Shown in pieces: positions 1-5,853 of a stretch of 8,259 nt of DNA. Position 1 is the first letter of the stretch. Every line of letters starts with the position of its first letter. The notes under the pieces are model-generated. The model did no database searches and had not been told where the DNA came from. It saw only the letters and a list, made by a program, of their open reading frames with translations. The position numbers and the translations under genes were made by a program. This stretch comes from Propionivibrio sp. (GTDB lineage: Bacteria > Pseudomonadota > Gammaproteobacteria > Burkholderiales > Rhodocyclaceae), in the NCBI GenBank assembly GCA_017990155.1, contig JAGNOM010000112.1, forward strand, positions 1 through 8,259, given 5' to 3'.

Positions 1-757
1 AGACCAGGTTGAACTGGACGTAGCGCCCACGCCGGTAGGCCTGGAAGTCGCGTTCGCGTTCGCCGTAGGGCGTGTCCTGGCGCCGCTCGATGATCGGCGC
101 GTAGGCATCGATGAAGGCGTCGCCGACTGCACGCGTCAGCGCGAAACAGCGCTCGGCGCCGCCTTCGCTCAGGTCGTCGAAAAAGACGCCGCCGACGCCG
201 CGCGGCTCGTTGCGGTGTTTGAGGAAAAAGTACTCATCGCACCCGCGCTTGTACCGGGCGTACACGTCGTCGCCGAACGGAGTGAGCGCGCGCTTGCACG
301 TTGCGTGGAAGTGGCGGATGTCGTCTTCGAAGGGATAGTAGGGGGTGAGATCCATGCCGCCGCCGAACCAACCGACCGCTTCGCCGTGTTGCTTGCGAGC
401 GACCAAGGCCCGCACATTCATGTGCGCGGTCGGGCAGTACGGGTTTTCCGGATGCAGGACGAGCGAGACGCCCATCGCTTCGAAGGCGCAGCCGGCGAGT
501 TCCGGTCGCTTGGCGGTAGCCGAGGCGGGCAGGGCGGCGCCGGTGACATGCGAGAAGGCGATGCCGCCACGTTCGAAGACCCGACCACCCTCGATGATGC
601 AGGTGAGTCCGTGGCCACCGAGCGGCTGATCCGGCGACTTCTGCCACGGGTCGGCGCGAAAGCGTCCGCCGTGCTCGCCCTCCAGCGCTTCGGCAGCAGC
701 CACGATGCGGGTTTGCAGGCCGGTGAAGTAGGTCTTGAGGGTCGCCGAATCGATCAT
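1..757 (-). CDS. hemF: Coproporphyrinogen III oxidase, oxygen-dependent (3' end cut by window edge)
   Basis: HemF oxidatively decarboxylates two propionate side chains of coproporphyrinogen III to vinyl groups, using O2, to give protoporphyrinogen IX in cytoplasmic heme synthesis. The frame opens with MIDSATLKTYF and gives 252 codons before the left edge; the E. coli enzyme has about 299 residues, so roughly the last 47 are missing. Visible family marks are LHPENPYCPTAHMN (101-114), WFGGGMDLTPYY (130-141), and CDEYFFLKHRNEPRG (173-187) followed by VGGVFFDD, then RGRYVQFNLV at the edge. Histidines 102, 112, 151 and 181 have the same spacing (10, 39, 30) as the four conserved histidines I recall for E. 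coli HemF. The family signature normally has KxWC before this block; here it reads KRGC, a glycine for the tryptophan. The ATG is preceded by no convincing Shine-Dalgarno. It lies 78 nt after purD and is probably cotranscribed, although a hairpin sits between them. Confidence 0.97.
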   Translation of the reverse strand, partial: MIDSATLKTYFTGLQTRIVAAAEALEGEHGGRFRADPWQKSPDQPLGGHGLTCIIEGGRVFERGGIAFSHVTGAALPASATAKRPELAGCAFEAMGVSLVLHPENPYCPTAHMNVRALVARKQHGEAVGWFGGGMDLTPYYPFEDDIRHFHATCKRALTPFGDDVYARYKRGCDEYFFLKHRNEPRGVGGVFFDDLSEGGAERCFALTRAVGDAFIDAYAPIIERRQDTPYGERERDFQAYRRGRYVQFNLV

Positions 758-793
758 GGCGGGAATGGTGGTGGGGGCTGGGGCGGGGGCGCC

Positions 794-824
794 AGGTCTT
801 CCCCGATTCTTGCCGGGAAGACCT
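794..824 (-). repeat. Perfect 10-bp inverted repeat (hairpin) between purD and hemF
   Basis: The arms are 794-803 (AGGTCTTCCC) and 815-824 (GGGAAGACCT), fully complementary around an 11-nt loop. It starts 12 nt past the purD stop and ends 37 nt before the hemF ATG on the transcribed strand. There is no T-run after the stem in the minus direction, so it does not look like a standard intrinsic terminator. It may stabilise or process the purD 3' end, partly terminate, or tune hemF relative to purD. By a rough chance estimate (about 8,259 positions, about ten loop sizes, 4^-10) a perfect stem of this length is not expected by accident, although high GC weakens that estimate. Confidence 0.5.
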
Positions 825-835
825 CTTTGCCAGCC

Positions 836-2113
836 TTACTGCTCTTTCCGCGTCACGGCGCGGTGGCCGATGTCGCGCCGATACTGCATGCCGTCGAAGT
901 GAATGCCGACAATCGCGTCGTAGGCGTTCTTCTGCGCCAGCTTCACGTTGTCGCCCAGCGCGGTGACGCAGAGCACGCGGCCGCCGGCGGTGACGATCTT
1001 GCCGTCCTTCTCTTCGGTGCCGGCGTGGAAGACCTTGACCGTCTCGCTTTCGGCCGGCAACCCGCTGATGACGTCGCCCTTGCGCGGCGTTTCCGGATAG
1101 TTGGCGGCGGCGAGAACAACTCCGAGCGCGATGCGGCGGTCCCATTCGGCCTCGATCTGGTCAAGCTTGCCGGCGACGGCGTGTTCGATCAGTTCGAGCA
1201 GGTCGGATTTCAGGCGCATCATGATCGGCTGCGTTTCCGGGTCGCCCATGCGGCAGTTGAACTCGACGACCTTGACCGAAGCATCCTTGCCGATCATCAG
1301 TCCAGCGTAGAGGAAGCCGGTATAGGGCATGCCGTCTGCGGCCATGCCACGCACCGTCGGCAGGATCACTTCGCGCATCGCCTTGGCGTGGATCGCCGGC
1401 GTGACGACCGGGGCGGGCGAATACGCGCCCATGCCGCCGGTGTTGGGGCCGGTGTCGCCGTCAAAAATACGCTTGTGATCCTGGCTCGACGCCAGTGCCA
1501 GCACGTTCTTGCCGTCGACCATGACGATGAAGCTGGCTTCCTCGCCGTCGAGGAAGTCTTCGATGACGACGCGGGCGCCGGCTTCGCCCATCGTGTTGCC
1601 GGCGAGCATGTCGTCGATCGCGGCGTGCGCTTCTTCGAGCGTCATGGCGACAACGACGCCCTTGCCGGCGGCGAGGCCGTCAGCCTTGATGACGATCGGT
1701 GCGCCTTTGCCGTCGACGTAGGCGTGCGCCGCAGCCGTATCGGAGAAGGTTTCGAAGGCGGCTGTCGGGATCTTGTGCTTGGCCATGAAACGCTTGGCGA
1801 AGTCCTTCGAGCTCTCGAGCTGCGCCGCTTCCTTGGTCGGGCCAAAGATTTTCAGGCCGCGCGCACGGAAGACGTTGACCACGCCAGCGGCGAGTGGCGC
1901 TTCGGGGCCGACGACCGTGAGGTGGATCTTTTCGCGTTCAACAAAATCAGCCAGCGCCTGCGGATCGGTCAGATTGACGTTTTCCAGCTCCGCCTCGTGG
2001 GCGGTGCCCGCGTTACCCGGCGCGATGTAGATCTTCTGTACGCCGGAGGTTTTGGCCAGACGCCAGGCCAGCGCATGTTCGCGGCCACCGGAACCGATGA
2101 CGAGTAGTTTCAT
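836..2113 (-). CDS. purD: Phosphoribosylamine-glycine ligase (GAR synthetase)
   Basis: PurD joins phosphoribosylamine and glycine using ATP to make glycinamide ribonucleotide, step two of de novo purine synthesis in the cytosol. The 425-residue product is full length for the family. It shows the N-terminal substrate fold MKLLVIGSGGREHALAWRLA (1-20), then an ATP-grasp domain with IVIKADGLAAGKGVVVA (140-156), NTGGMGAYSPAPVVTP (224-239) and GFLYAGLMI (266-274). The metal-binding and signature block is VEFNCRMGDPETQ (283-295), and the C-terminal lobe ends RAVTRKEQ. The ATG has a good Shine-Dalgarno, AAGGGAG (minus strand, positions 2124-2118), four bases upstream. It begins 12 nt after the purH stop, so the two are almost certainly one transcript, pairing an early and the final enzymes of the same pathway. 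Nothing is truncated or odd. Confidence 0.98.
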   Translation of the reverse strand: MKLLVIGSGGREHALAWRLAKTSGVQKIYIAPGNAGTAHEAELENVNLTDPQALADFVEREKIHLTVVGPEAPLAAGVVNVFRARGLKIFGPTKEAAQLESSKDFAKRFMAKHKIPTAAFETFSDTAAAHAYVDGKGAPIVIKADGLAAGKGVVVAMTLEEAHAAIDDMLAGNTMGEAGARVVIEDFLDGEEASFIVMVDGKNVLALASSQDHKRIFDGDTGPNTGGMGAYSPAPVVTPAIHAKAMREVILPTVRGMAADGMPYTGFLYAGLMIGKDASVKVVEFNCRMGDPETQPIMMRLKSDLLELIEHAVAGKLDQIEAEWDRRIALGVVLAAANYPETPRKGDVISGLPAESETVKVFHAGTEEKDGKIVTAGGRVLCVTALGDNVKLAQKNAYDAIVGIHFDGMQYRRDIGHRAVTRKEQ

Positions 2114-2125
2114 ATGACTCCCTTG

Positions 2126-3718
2126 TTAGTGCCGGAAATGCCGTGCGCCGGTAAAGACCATCGCGATGCCGTGTTCGTCGGCCGCCGCGATGACTTCGTC
2201 GTCGCGCATCGAGCCACCCGGCTGGATAACGGCCTTGGCGCCGGCTTCGGCGAGGACGTCGAGGCCGTCGCGGAACGGGAAGAAAGCGTCAGACGCGACG
2301 ACCGAGCCGGCGAGCGACAAGCCGGCGGCTTGCGCCTTGATGCTGGCGATCTTCGTCGAGTCGACGCGGCTCATCTGGCCGGCGCCGACGCCGAGTGTCA
2401 TGCCCCCGCCGCAGAAGACGATCGCGTTGGATTTGACGAACTTGCCGACGCGCTCGGCGAAGAGCAGGTCTTCAATTTGCTGCGCCGTCGGCTGCGCCTT
2501 GGTGACGACCTTGAGACCGCTTGCCTGCGCGGTGAAGTCGTCGGCCGTCTGTACCAGCAGGCCGCCGCCGACGCGCTTCAGTTCCAGCTTGTTCAGGTCG
2601 CTGCCGAGCGGAACGACCAGGACGCGCAGGTTCTGCTTGGCAGCCAGCGCCGCTTTGGCTTCTGCGGTGTAGGACGGAGCGATCAGCACCTCGACAAAGT
2701 GCTTGCGTTCGTTCATGGCGTTGACGACGTCCATTCCGACTTCGCCGTTGAAGGCGATGATGCCGCCAAAGGCCGAGGTCGAATCGGTCTTGAACGCTTT
2801 TTCGTAGGCGCCGAGGAGGGTGCCGTCGATAGCGACGCCGCACGGATTGGCGTGCTTGATGATGACGCAGGTTGGAACGGCGAAGGATTTGACACATTCC
2901 CACGCCGCGTCGGAGTCGGCGATGTTGTTGTACGAGAGTTCCTTGCCCTGTAACTGGCTGTAAGCAGCGATGCTGCCGGGCAGGGCAAGCGGGTCACGGT
3001 AGAAGGCGGCGCTCTGGTGCGAGTTCTCGCCGTAGCGCAGCGTCTCGACGCGGTCGAAGGCGAGTTGCAGCTTCGCCGGGAAGATCGACGGCGCTGGCGC
3101 CGCTTCCTCCGGGTGCGCTTCCACACCGTCATCCAGTCCGGTCAGCCAGTTGGCGATCATGCTGTCGTAGCGCGCGGTGTGGGTGAAGGCTTTCTTCGCC
3201 AGGTTGAAGCGCGTCTTGAGCGAGAGCGCGCCGCTGTGCGTCTTCATTTCGTCGAGCAATGCCGCGTAGTCTTCCGGGTCGGTGACGATGGCGACGCCGG
3301 CGTAGTTCTTGGCCGACGAGCGGACCATCGCCGGGCCGCCGATGTCGATGTTCTCGATCGCGTCGGCCAGCGTGACGCCGGGTTTGGCGATCGTTGCGGC
3401 GAACGGGTAGAGGTTCACGCACACGAGGTCGATCGTCGGAATCCCGTGCTGTTCAATTGTCGCCAGATGCTCGGGCAGGTCGCGCCGGGCAAGGATGCCG
3501 CCATGCACTTTTGGATGCAGCGTCTTGACGCGGCCATCAAGCATTTCCGGGAAGCCGGTATAGTCGCCGATTTCTGTGACGGCAAGGCCGGCGTCGCGCA
3601 AGAGCTTGGCGGTACCGCCGGTAGACAGGAGCTTGACCCCCTGGGCTACAAGGCCCTGGGCGAATTCGAGCGCACCGCGTTTGTCGGAAAGGCTGATCAG
3701 GGCTTGACGAATTTTCAT
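2126..3718 (-). CDS. purH: Bifunctional AICAR formyltransferase / IMP cyclohydrolase
   Basis: PurH performs the last two steps of IMP synthesis: formyl transfer from 10-formyl-tetrahydrofolate to AICAR, then ring closure of FAICAR. The 530-residue length is normal. The N-terminal cyclohydrolase domain (about 1-200) has the MGS-like fold with LLSTGGTAKLL (30-40), DGRVKTLHPKVHGGIL (61-76), NLYPF (102-106) and DIGGPAMVRSSAKN (125-138). The C-terminal transformylase domain has LRYGENSHQ (227-235), LSYNNIADSDAAWE (261-274), the catalytic Lys288-His289 pair in VIIKHANPCGVA, and DSTSAFGGIIAFN (312-324). It closes with SDAFFPFRDGLD, IQPGGSMRDDEVI and FTGARHFRH. The ATG lacks a strong Shine-Dalgarno (GATAAGCCA precedes it). 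The 67-nt gap to fis has no obvious terminator or strong promoter, so read-through from dusB-fis is plausible but not shown. Confidence 0.98.
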   Translation of the reverse strand: MKIRQALISLSDKRGALEFAQGLVAQGVKLLSTGGTAKLLRDAGLAVTEIGDYTGFPEMLDGRVKTLHPKVHGGILARRDLPEHLATIEQHGIPTIDLVCVNLYPFAATIAKPGVTLADAIENIDIGGPAMVRSSAKNYAGVAIVTDPEDYAALLDEMKTHSGALSLKTRFNLAKKAFTHTARYDSMIANWLTGLDDGVEAHPEEAAPAPSIFPAKLQLAFDRVETLRYGENSHQSAAFYRDPLALPGSIAAYSQLQGKELSYNNIADSDAAWECVKSFAVPTCVIIKHANPCGVAIDGTLLGAYEKAFKTDSTSAFGGIIAFNGEVGMDVVNAMNERKHFVEVLIAPSYTAEAKAALAAKQNLRVLVVPLGSDLNKLELKRVGGGLLVQTADDFTAQASGLKVVTKAQPTAQQIEDLLFAERVGKFVKSNAIVFCGGGMTLGVGAGQMSRVDSTKIASIKAQAAGLSLAGSVVASDAFFPFRDGLDVLAEAGAKAVIQPGGSMRDDEVIAAADEHGIAMVFTGARHFRH

Positions 3719-3785
3719 TGGCTTATCTGGCTTATGGTTGCAGGTCGGAAGAAAATCGGTGGATCAGAAAACGAGGTGGCGCGGC

Positions 3786-4022
3786 TCAGGCGAGATTGTG
3801 TTCGACGAGTTTCTTGCGCAAGGTGTTGCGGTTGATGCCGAGCATCTCGGACGCCAGCGTCTGGTTGCCGCCGGCCTGTTCCATGACGACTTCGAGCATC
3901 GGACGCTCGACGCTTTTCAGCACCATGTCGTAAACGGATCCCGGCTTCTCGCCGTCCAGATCGTCAAAGTAGGTTCGCAGTGCGCCGTACACGCACGCCG
4001 AGATGTCGTGTTGCTTTTTCAT
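3786..4022 (-). CDS. fis: Fis-family nucleoid-associated DNA-binding protein
   Basis: Fis dimers bend DNA and act as a growth-rate-linked global regulator and chromosome organiser. The 78-residue product is shorter than E. coli Fis (98 residues) at the N-terminus, as is usual in Betaproteobacteria. The C-terminal helix-turn-helix is clear: MEQAGGNQTLASEMLGINRN (47-66) followed by TLRKKLVEHNLA, with recognition-helix residues around N65, T67, R69 and K70-K71. The start codon shares bases with the dusB stop (ATGA, four-base overlap), so fis is probably translated by coupling to dusB. A purine-rich GGAGAGGA lies within the last dusB codons upstream. The dusB-fis pair is a classic conserved operon, which supports the identity. 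Similar C-terminal domains occur in NtrC-type activators, but a stand-alone domain of this size beside dusB is Fis. Confidence 0.95.
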   Translation of the reverse strand: MKKQHDISACVYGALRTYFDDLDGEKPGSVYDMVLKSVERPMLEVVMEQAGGNQTLASEMLGINRNTLRKKLVEHNLA

Positions 4023-5053
4023 GCGGCTATGTCCTCTCCGTCATTGTTGTTTTCTATTGGCATGTAATTGATGTGTTCGTTGTGCTCGGCCAGCCCGAAG
4101 AAGAAGTCGTTGACTGCGCCGCGTTGCTGCGCGATGTCCGGCAATTGGTTCATGGCGTGGCGAAACGCGGCTGAGCCAATCAGCCCTTTGGTGTACCAGG
4201 AGATGTGCTTGCGCGCGACGCGCACGCCGGTTTCGGTGCCGTAAAAGTCGTAGAGGTCTTCCAGGTGCGCGAGCAGGATGTCGTGGATCTCGGTCACGCG
4301 CGGCGGCATCAGGTGGGTGCCGGTCTTCAGGTAGTGCTCGACTTCGCGGAACAGCCACGGCCGGCCCTGCGCCGCGCGCCCGATCATCAGCGCGTCGGCT
4401 CCGGTGACGTCGAGTACGTGCTTCGCTTTCTCCGGCGAAGTGATGTCGCCGTTGGCGATGATCGGAATCTGCGCCTCAGCCTTGACGGCCGCGATCGTCT
4501 CGTATTCGGCATTGCCGGTATAGCCGCACGCCCTGGTACGACCGTGCATGGCCAGCGCGCGGATGCCGGATTCCTCGGCGATTTTCAGGATGGTCAGCGC
4601 GTTGCGGTTGGTCTTGTCCCAGCCCGTGCGGATCTTCAGCGTGACCGGTGTTTCGGGCACGGCCTTGACCACCGCTTCGAGGATGCGACCAACCAGCGGC
4701 TCGTCCTTCAGCAGCGCCGAACCAGCCATTACATTGCAGATCTTCTTGGCCGGGCAGCCCATATTGATGTCGATGATCTGCGCGCCACGGTCCACGTTGT
4801 GCCGTGCGGCTTCGGCCATCATCTCCGGAATCGAACCTGCGATCTGCACCGAAATCGGCTCCACCTCGCCATCATGGTTCGCGCGCCGCTGCGTCTTGGC
4901 GCTGCCGTAGAGCAGCGAATTCGACGTCACCATCTCCGAAACCGCCAACCCAGCGCCCATCTTCTTGCAAAGCTGGCGGAAAGGCCGATCCGTCACGCCA
5001 GCCATCGGGGCGACGAACAGATTGTTACGGAGCGTGAAACCGACAAATTCCAT
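4019..5053 (-). CDS. dusB: tRNA-dihydrouridine synthase B
   Basis: DusB is a flavoenzyme that reduces uridine to dihydrouridine in the tRNA D-loop using FMN and NADPH; in E. coli DusB modifies U17. The 344-residue protein starts MEFVGFTLRNNLFVAPMAGV. It carries the FMN-barrel marks APMAGVTDRPFR (15-26), INMGCPAKKI (96-105) with catalytic Cys100, LKIRTGW (139-145) with Lys140, MHGRTR (169-174), PIIANGDI (197-204) and DALMIGRAAQGRPW (220-233). The C-terminal helical tRNA-binding part includes VRVARKHISWYTKGL. The tail after about residue 330 is acidic and asparagine-rich and looks dispensable. No clear Shine-Dalgarno precedes the ATG (CCTTCCCCT), and no better in-frame start lies upstream. It overlaps fis by four bases and is the first gene of the housekeeping cluster. 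Choosing dusB over dusA or dusC rests on the fis linkage and overall similarity. Confidence 0.97.
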   Translation of the reverse strand: MEFVGFTLRNNLFVAPMAGVTDRPFRQLCKKMGAGLAVSEMVTSNSLLYGSAKTQRRANHDGEVEPISVQIAGSIPEMMAEAARHNVDRGAQIIDINMGCPAKKICNVMAGSALLKDEPLVGRILEAVVKAVPETPVTLKIRTGWDKTNRNALTILKIAEESGIRALAMHGRTRACGYTGNAEYETIAAVKAEAQIPIIANGDITSPEKAKHVLDVTGADALMIGRAAQGRPWLFREVEHYLKTGTHLMPPRVTEIHDILLAHLEDLYDFYGTETGVRVARKHISWYTKGLIGSAAFRHAMNQLPDIAQQRGAVNDFFFGLAEHNEHINYMPIENNNDGEDIAA

Positions 5054-5092
5054 AGGGGAAGGCAGCCGTGCTGGAGTCAGGGGAAGGGGCGG

Positions 5093-5098
5093 ATTCTA
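5093..5098 (-). promoter_or_regulatory. Candidate -10 element for the dusB-fis transcript
   Basis: On the minus strand this reads TAGAAT, five of six matches to the sigma-70 consensus, about 40 nt before the dusB ATG and inside the spacer that separates it from the accessory genes. At a 17-bp spacing the -35 position reads TATTTT, a poor match, and CTGACT lies too far upstream (22 bp). It is therefore only a position-supported candidate. Confidence 0.3.
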
Positions 5099-5113
5099 CC
5101 CTGATTGCTGCTT

Positions 5114-5134
5114 AAAAAATAGTCAGTTTTTGAC
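5114..5134 (-). terminator. Weak hairpin plus six-T run, possible terminator of the accessory operon
   Basis: On the minus strand GTCA and TGAC (positions 5134-5131 and 5125-5122) can pair around a five-base loop, followed after a two-base spacer by six T residues (5119-5114). It lies about 115 nt past the stop of the last accessory gene and just upstream of the dusB promoter candidate, where a transcription boundary would be expected. The stem is only four base pairs, so the call depends mainly on the T-run and location. Confidence 0.3.
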
Positions 5135-5247
5135 GGTGGGAGATCAGCCTTTCAGGTTGTGCAGGATCTGGTGGAAGATGCAAATGGTCGGCCAAGCGAT
5201 TGCTGCTCCTGCTAAAGATCACGAGCAGAAAGCGTCGAACCGGGGAT

Positions 5248-5853
5248 TCAGTCCGCGCATTCAAGCGCGGAATTGCCCAGCCGACGAATTTCCGCCTTGA
5301 CTGTATCAACCACCTTCCCGCTAATCGGCACATTGGCCAGATTTCCTGCTAAGCAAAACTGCGTCGCCGAGACATTCCGGGAAAGGTAAACGCGTAGCTC
5401 TTCAACGTTTGTCTCGTGGCGGTTAGACGGTAGGCGAACCGTTAGGAGAGCATCGCCCACGAGATCATTGTTGAGGTCGGTGAACGCGATGAGTCGAACA
5501 GATCTGCACTGGTCGCTGTCGGAGTCTGGAGGAACAGGGGTAAGTTGCGCCGAATTGCCTGACGAGTTAACTACGACCAAGCGGCAATAGCTGTTCGTGA
5601 CACCTTCAAATGAAATTCGCACAGGGAAAATGGTTTCCCCGCTTGGTAGCGTTCGAATGGCATCCTTGCGTATTTCAATTTGTGCGGGAAGTTCGGTAGG
5701 AAACTCATCTTGCGAACTTGCACTGGATAGAACAAGCGCAGCAAGGTCATCCGTTCTTCCGCCATTCTGCGCATGACAGGTATTGACCACTGGCAATGCG
5801 GCAAAGGCGAAAACGATGAATCGGCTAAGGACGCTGCGGCAAGAAGTCGACAA
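5248..5853 (-). CDS. Exported cysteine-containing protein, candidate periplasmic immunity protein
   Basis: I do not recognise a named family. The frame is open from ATG 5985, but that start would bury 161 bases in the upstream hydrolase gene and place the hydrophobic stretch internally. A TTG at 5853, with a purine-rich GGAAGAG upstream, gives 201 residues that begin with a textbook Sec signal: STSCRSVLSR, hydrophobic FIVFAFAALPVV (12-23), and NTCHA with likely cleavage before QNGG (after residue 28). The bases before the cysteine do not form a lipobox. The mature part (about 173 residues) has cysteines 90, 116, 167 and 199, enough for two disulfides. It also has an acidic DLNNDLVGD loop (126-134) resembling FG-GAP/VCBS calcium loops, inside a predicted beta-rich segment. 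Its place directly after, and overlapping, a two-domain wall hydrolase suggests it protects the producer's own periplasm. That role is inference; it could instead be another secreted accessory protein. Confidence 0.72.
   Translation of the reverse strand: MSTSCRSVLSRFIVFAFAALPVVNTCHAQNGGRTDDLAALVLSSASSQDEFPTELPAQIEIRKDAIRTLPSGETIFPVRISFEGVTNSYCRLVVVNSSGNSAQLTPVPPDSDSDQCRSVRLIAFTDLNNDLVGDALLTVRLPSNRHETNVEELRVYLSRNVSATQFCLAGNLANVPISGKVVDTVKAEIRRLGNSALECAD

Noticed and set aside
215..2107. A 630-codon open frame on the plus strand, opposite hemF and purD
   Set aside because: It lies antisense to two certain genes, has Asp/Arg/Val/Gly-heavy composition typical of antisense frames in GC-rich genes, and shows no recognisable domain. 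The same applies to the long plus-strand frames at 2114-2953, 3017-3835 and 4205-5104.
3719..3785. The fis-purH gap, examined for a terminator or purine-responsive promoter
   Set aside because: I saw only a short GGCTTAT repeat near the purH start and no hairpin with T-run, no good -35/-10 pair and no riboswitch-like structure.
5103..5207. Direct repeat GATTGCTGCT at 5103-5112 and 5198-5207, considered as an attachment or duplication scar at the island edge
   Set aside because: At 10 bp and about 95 bp apart, roughly one such nearby pair is expected by chance in a window this size, and no integrase or tRNA end accompanies it.
5225..5260. GGTTCGA on the minus strand, considered as a tRNA T-loop remnant at the insertion junction
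   Set aside because: The flanking bases do not form a T-stem and no acceptor, D or anticodon arms can be placed around it.
5252..5271. Inverted repeat TCCGCGC/GCGCGGA at the very 3' end of the exported-protein gene, considered as a terminator
   Set aside because: The 7-bp stem has no T-run after it, lies inside the last codons, and a few such stems are expected by chance in GC-rich DNA.
5112..5333. A 73-codon minus-strand frame spanning the end of the exported-protein gene and the spacer
   Set aside because: It is basic and low in motif content, overlaps the putative immunity gene in another frame and runs into the terminator/promoter spacer; nothing supports translation.
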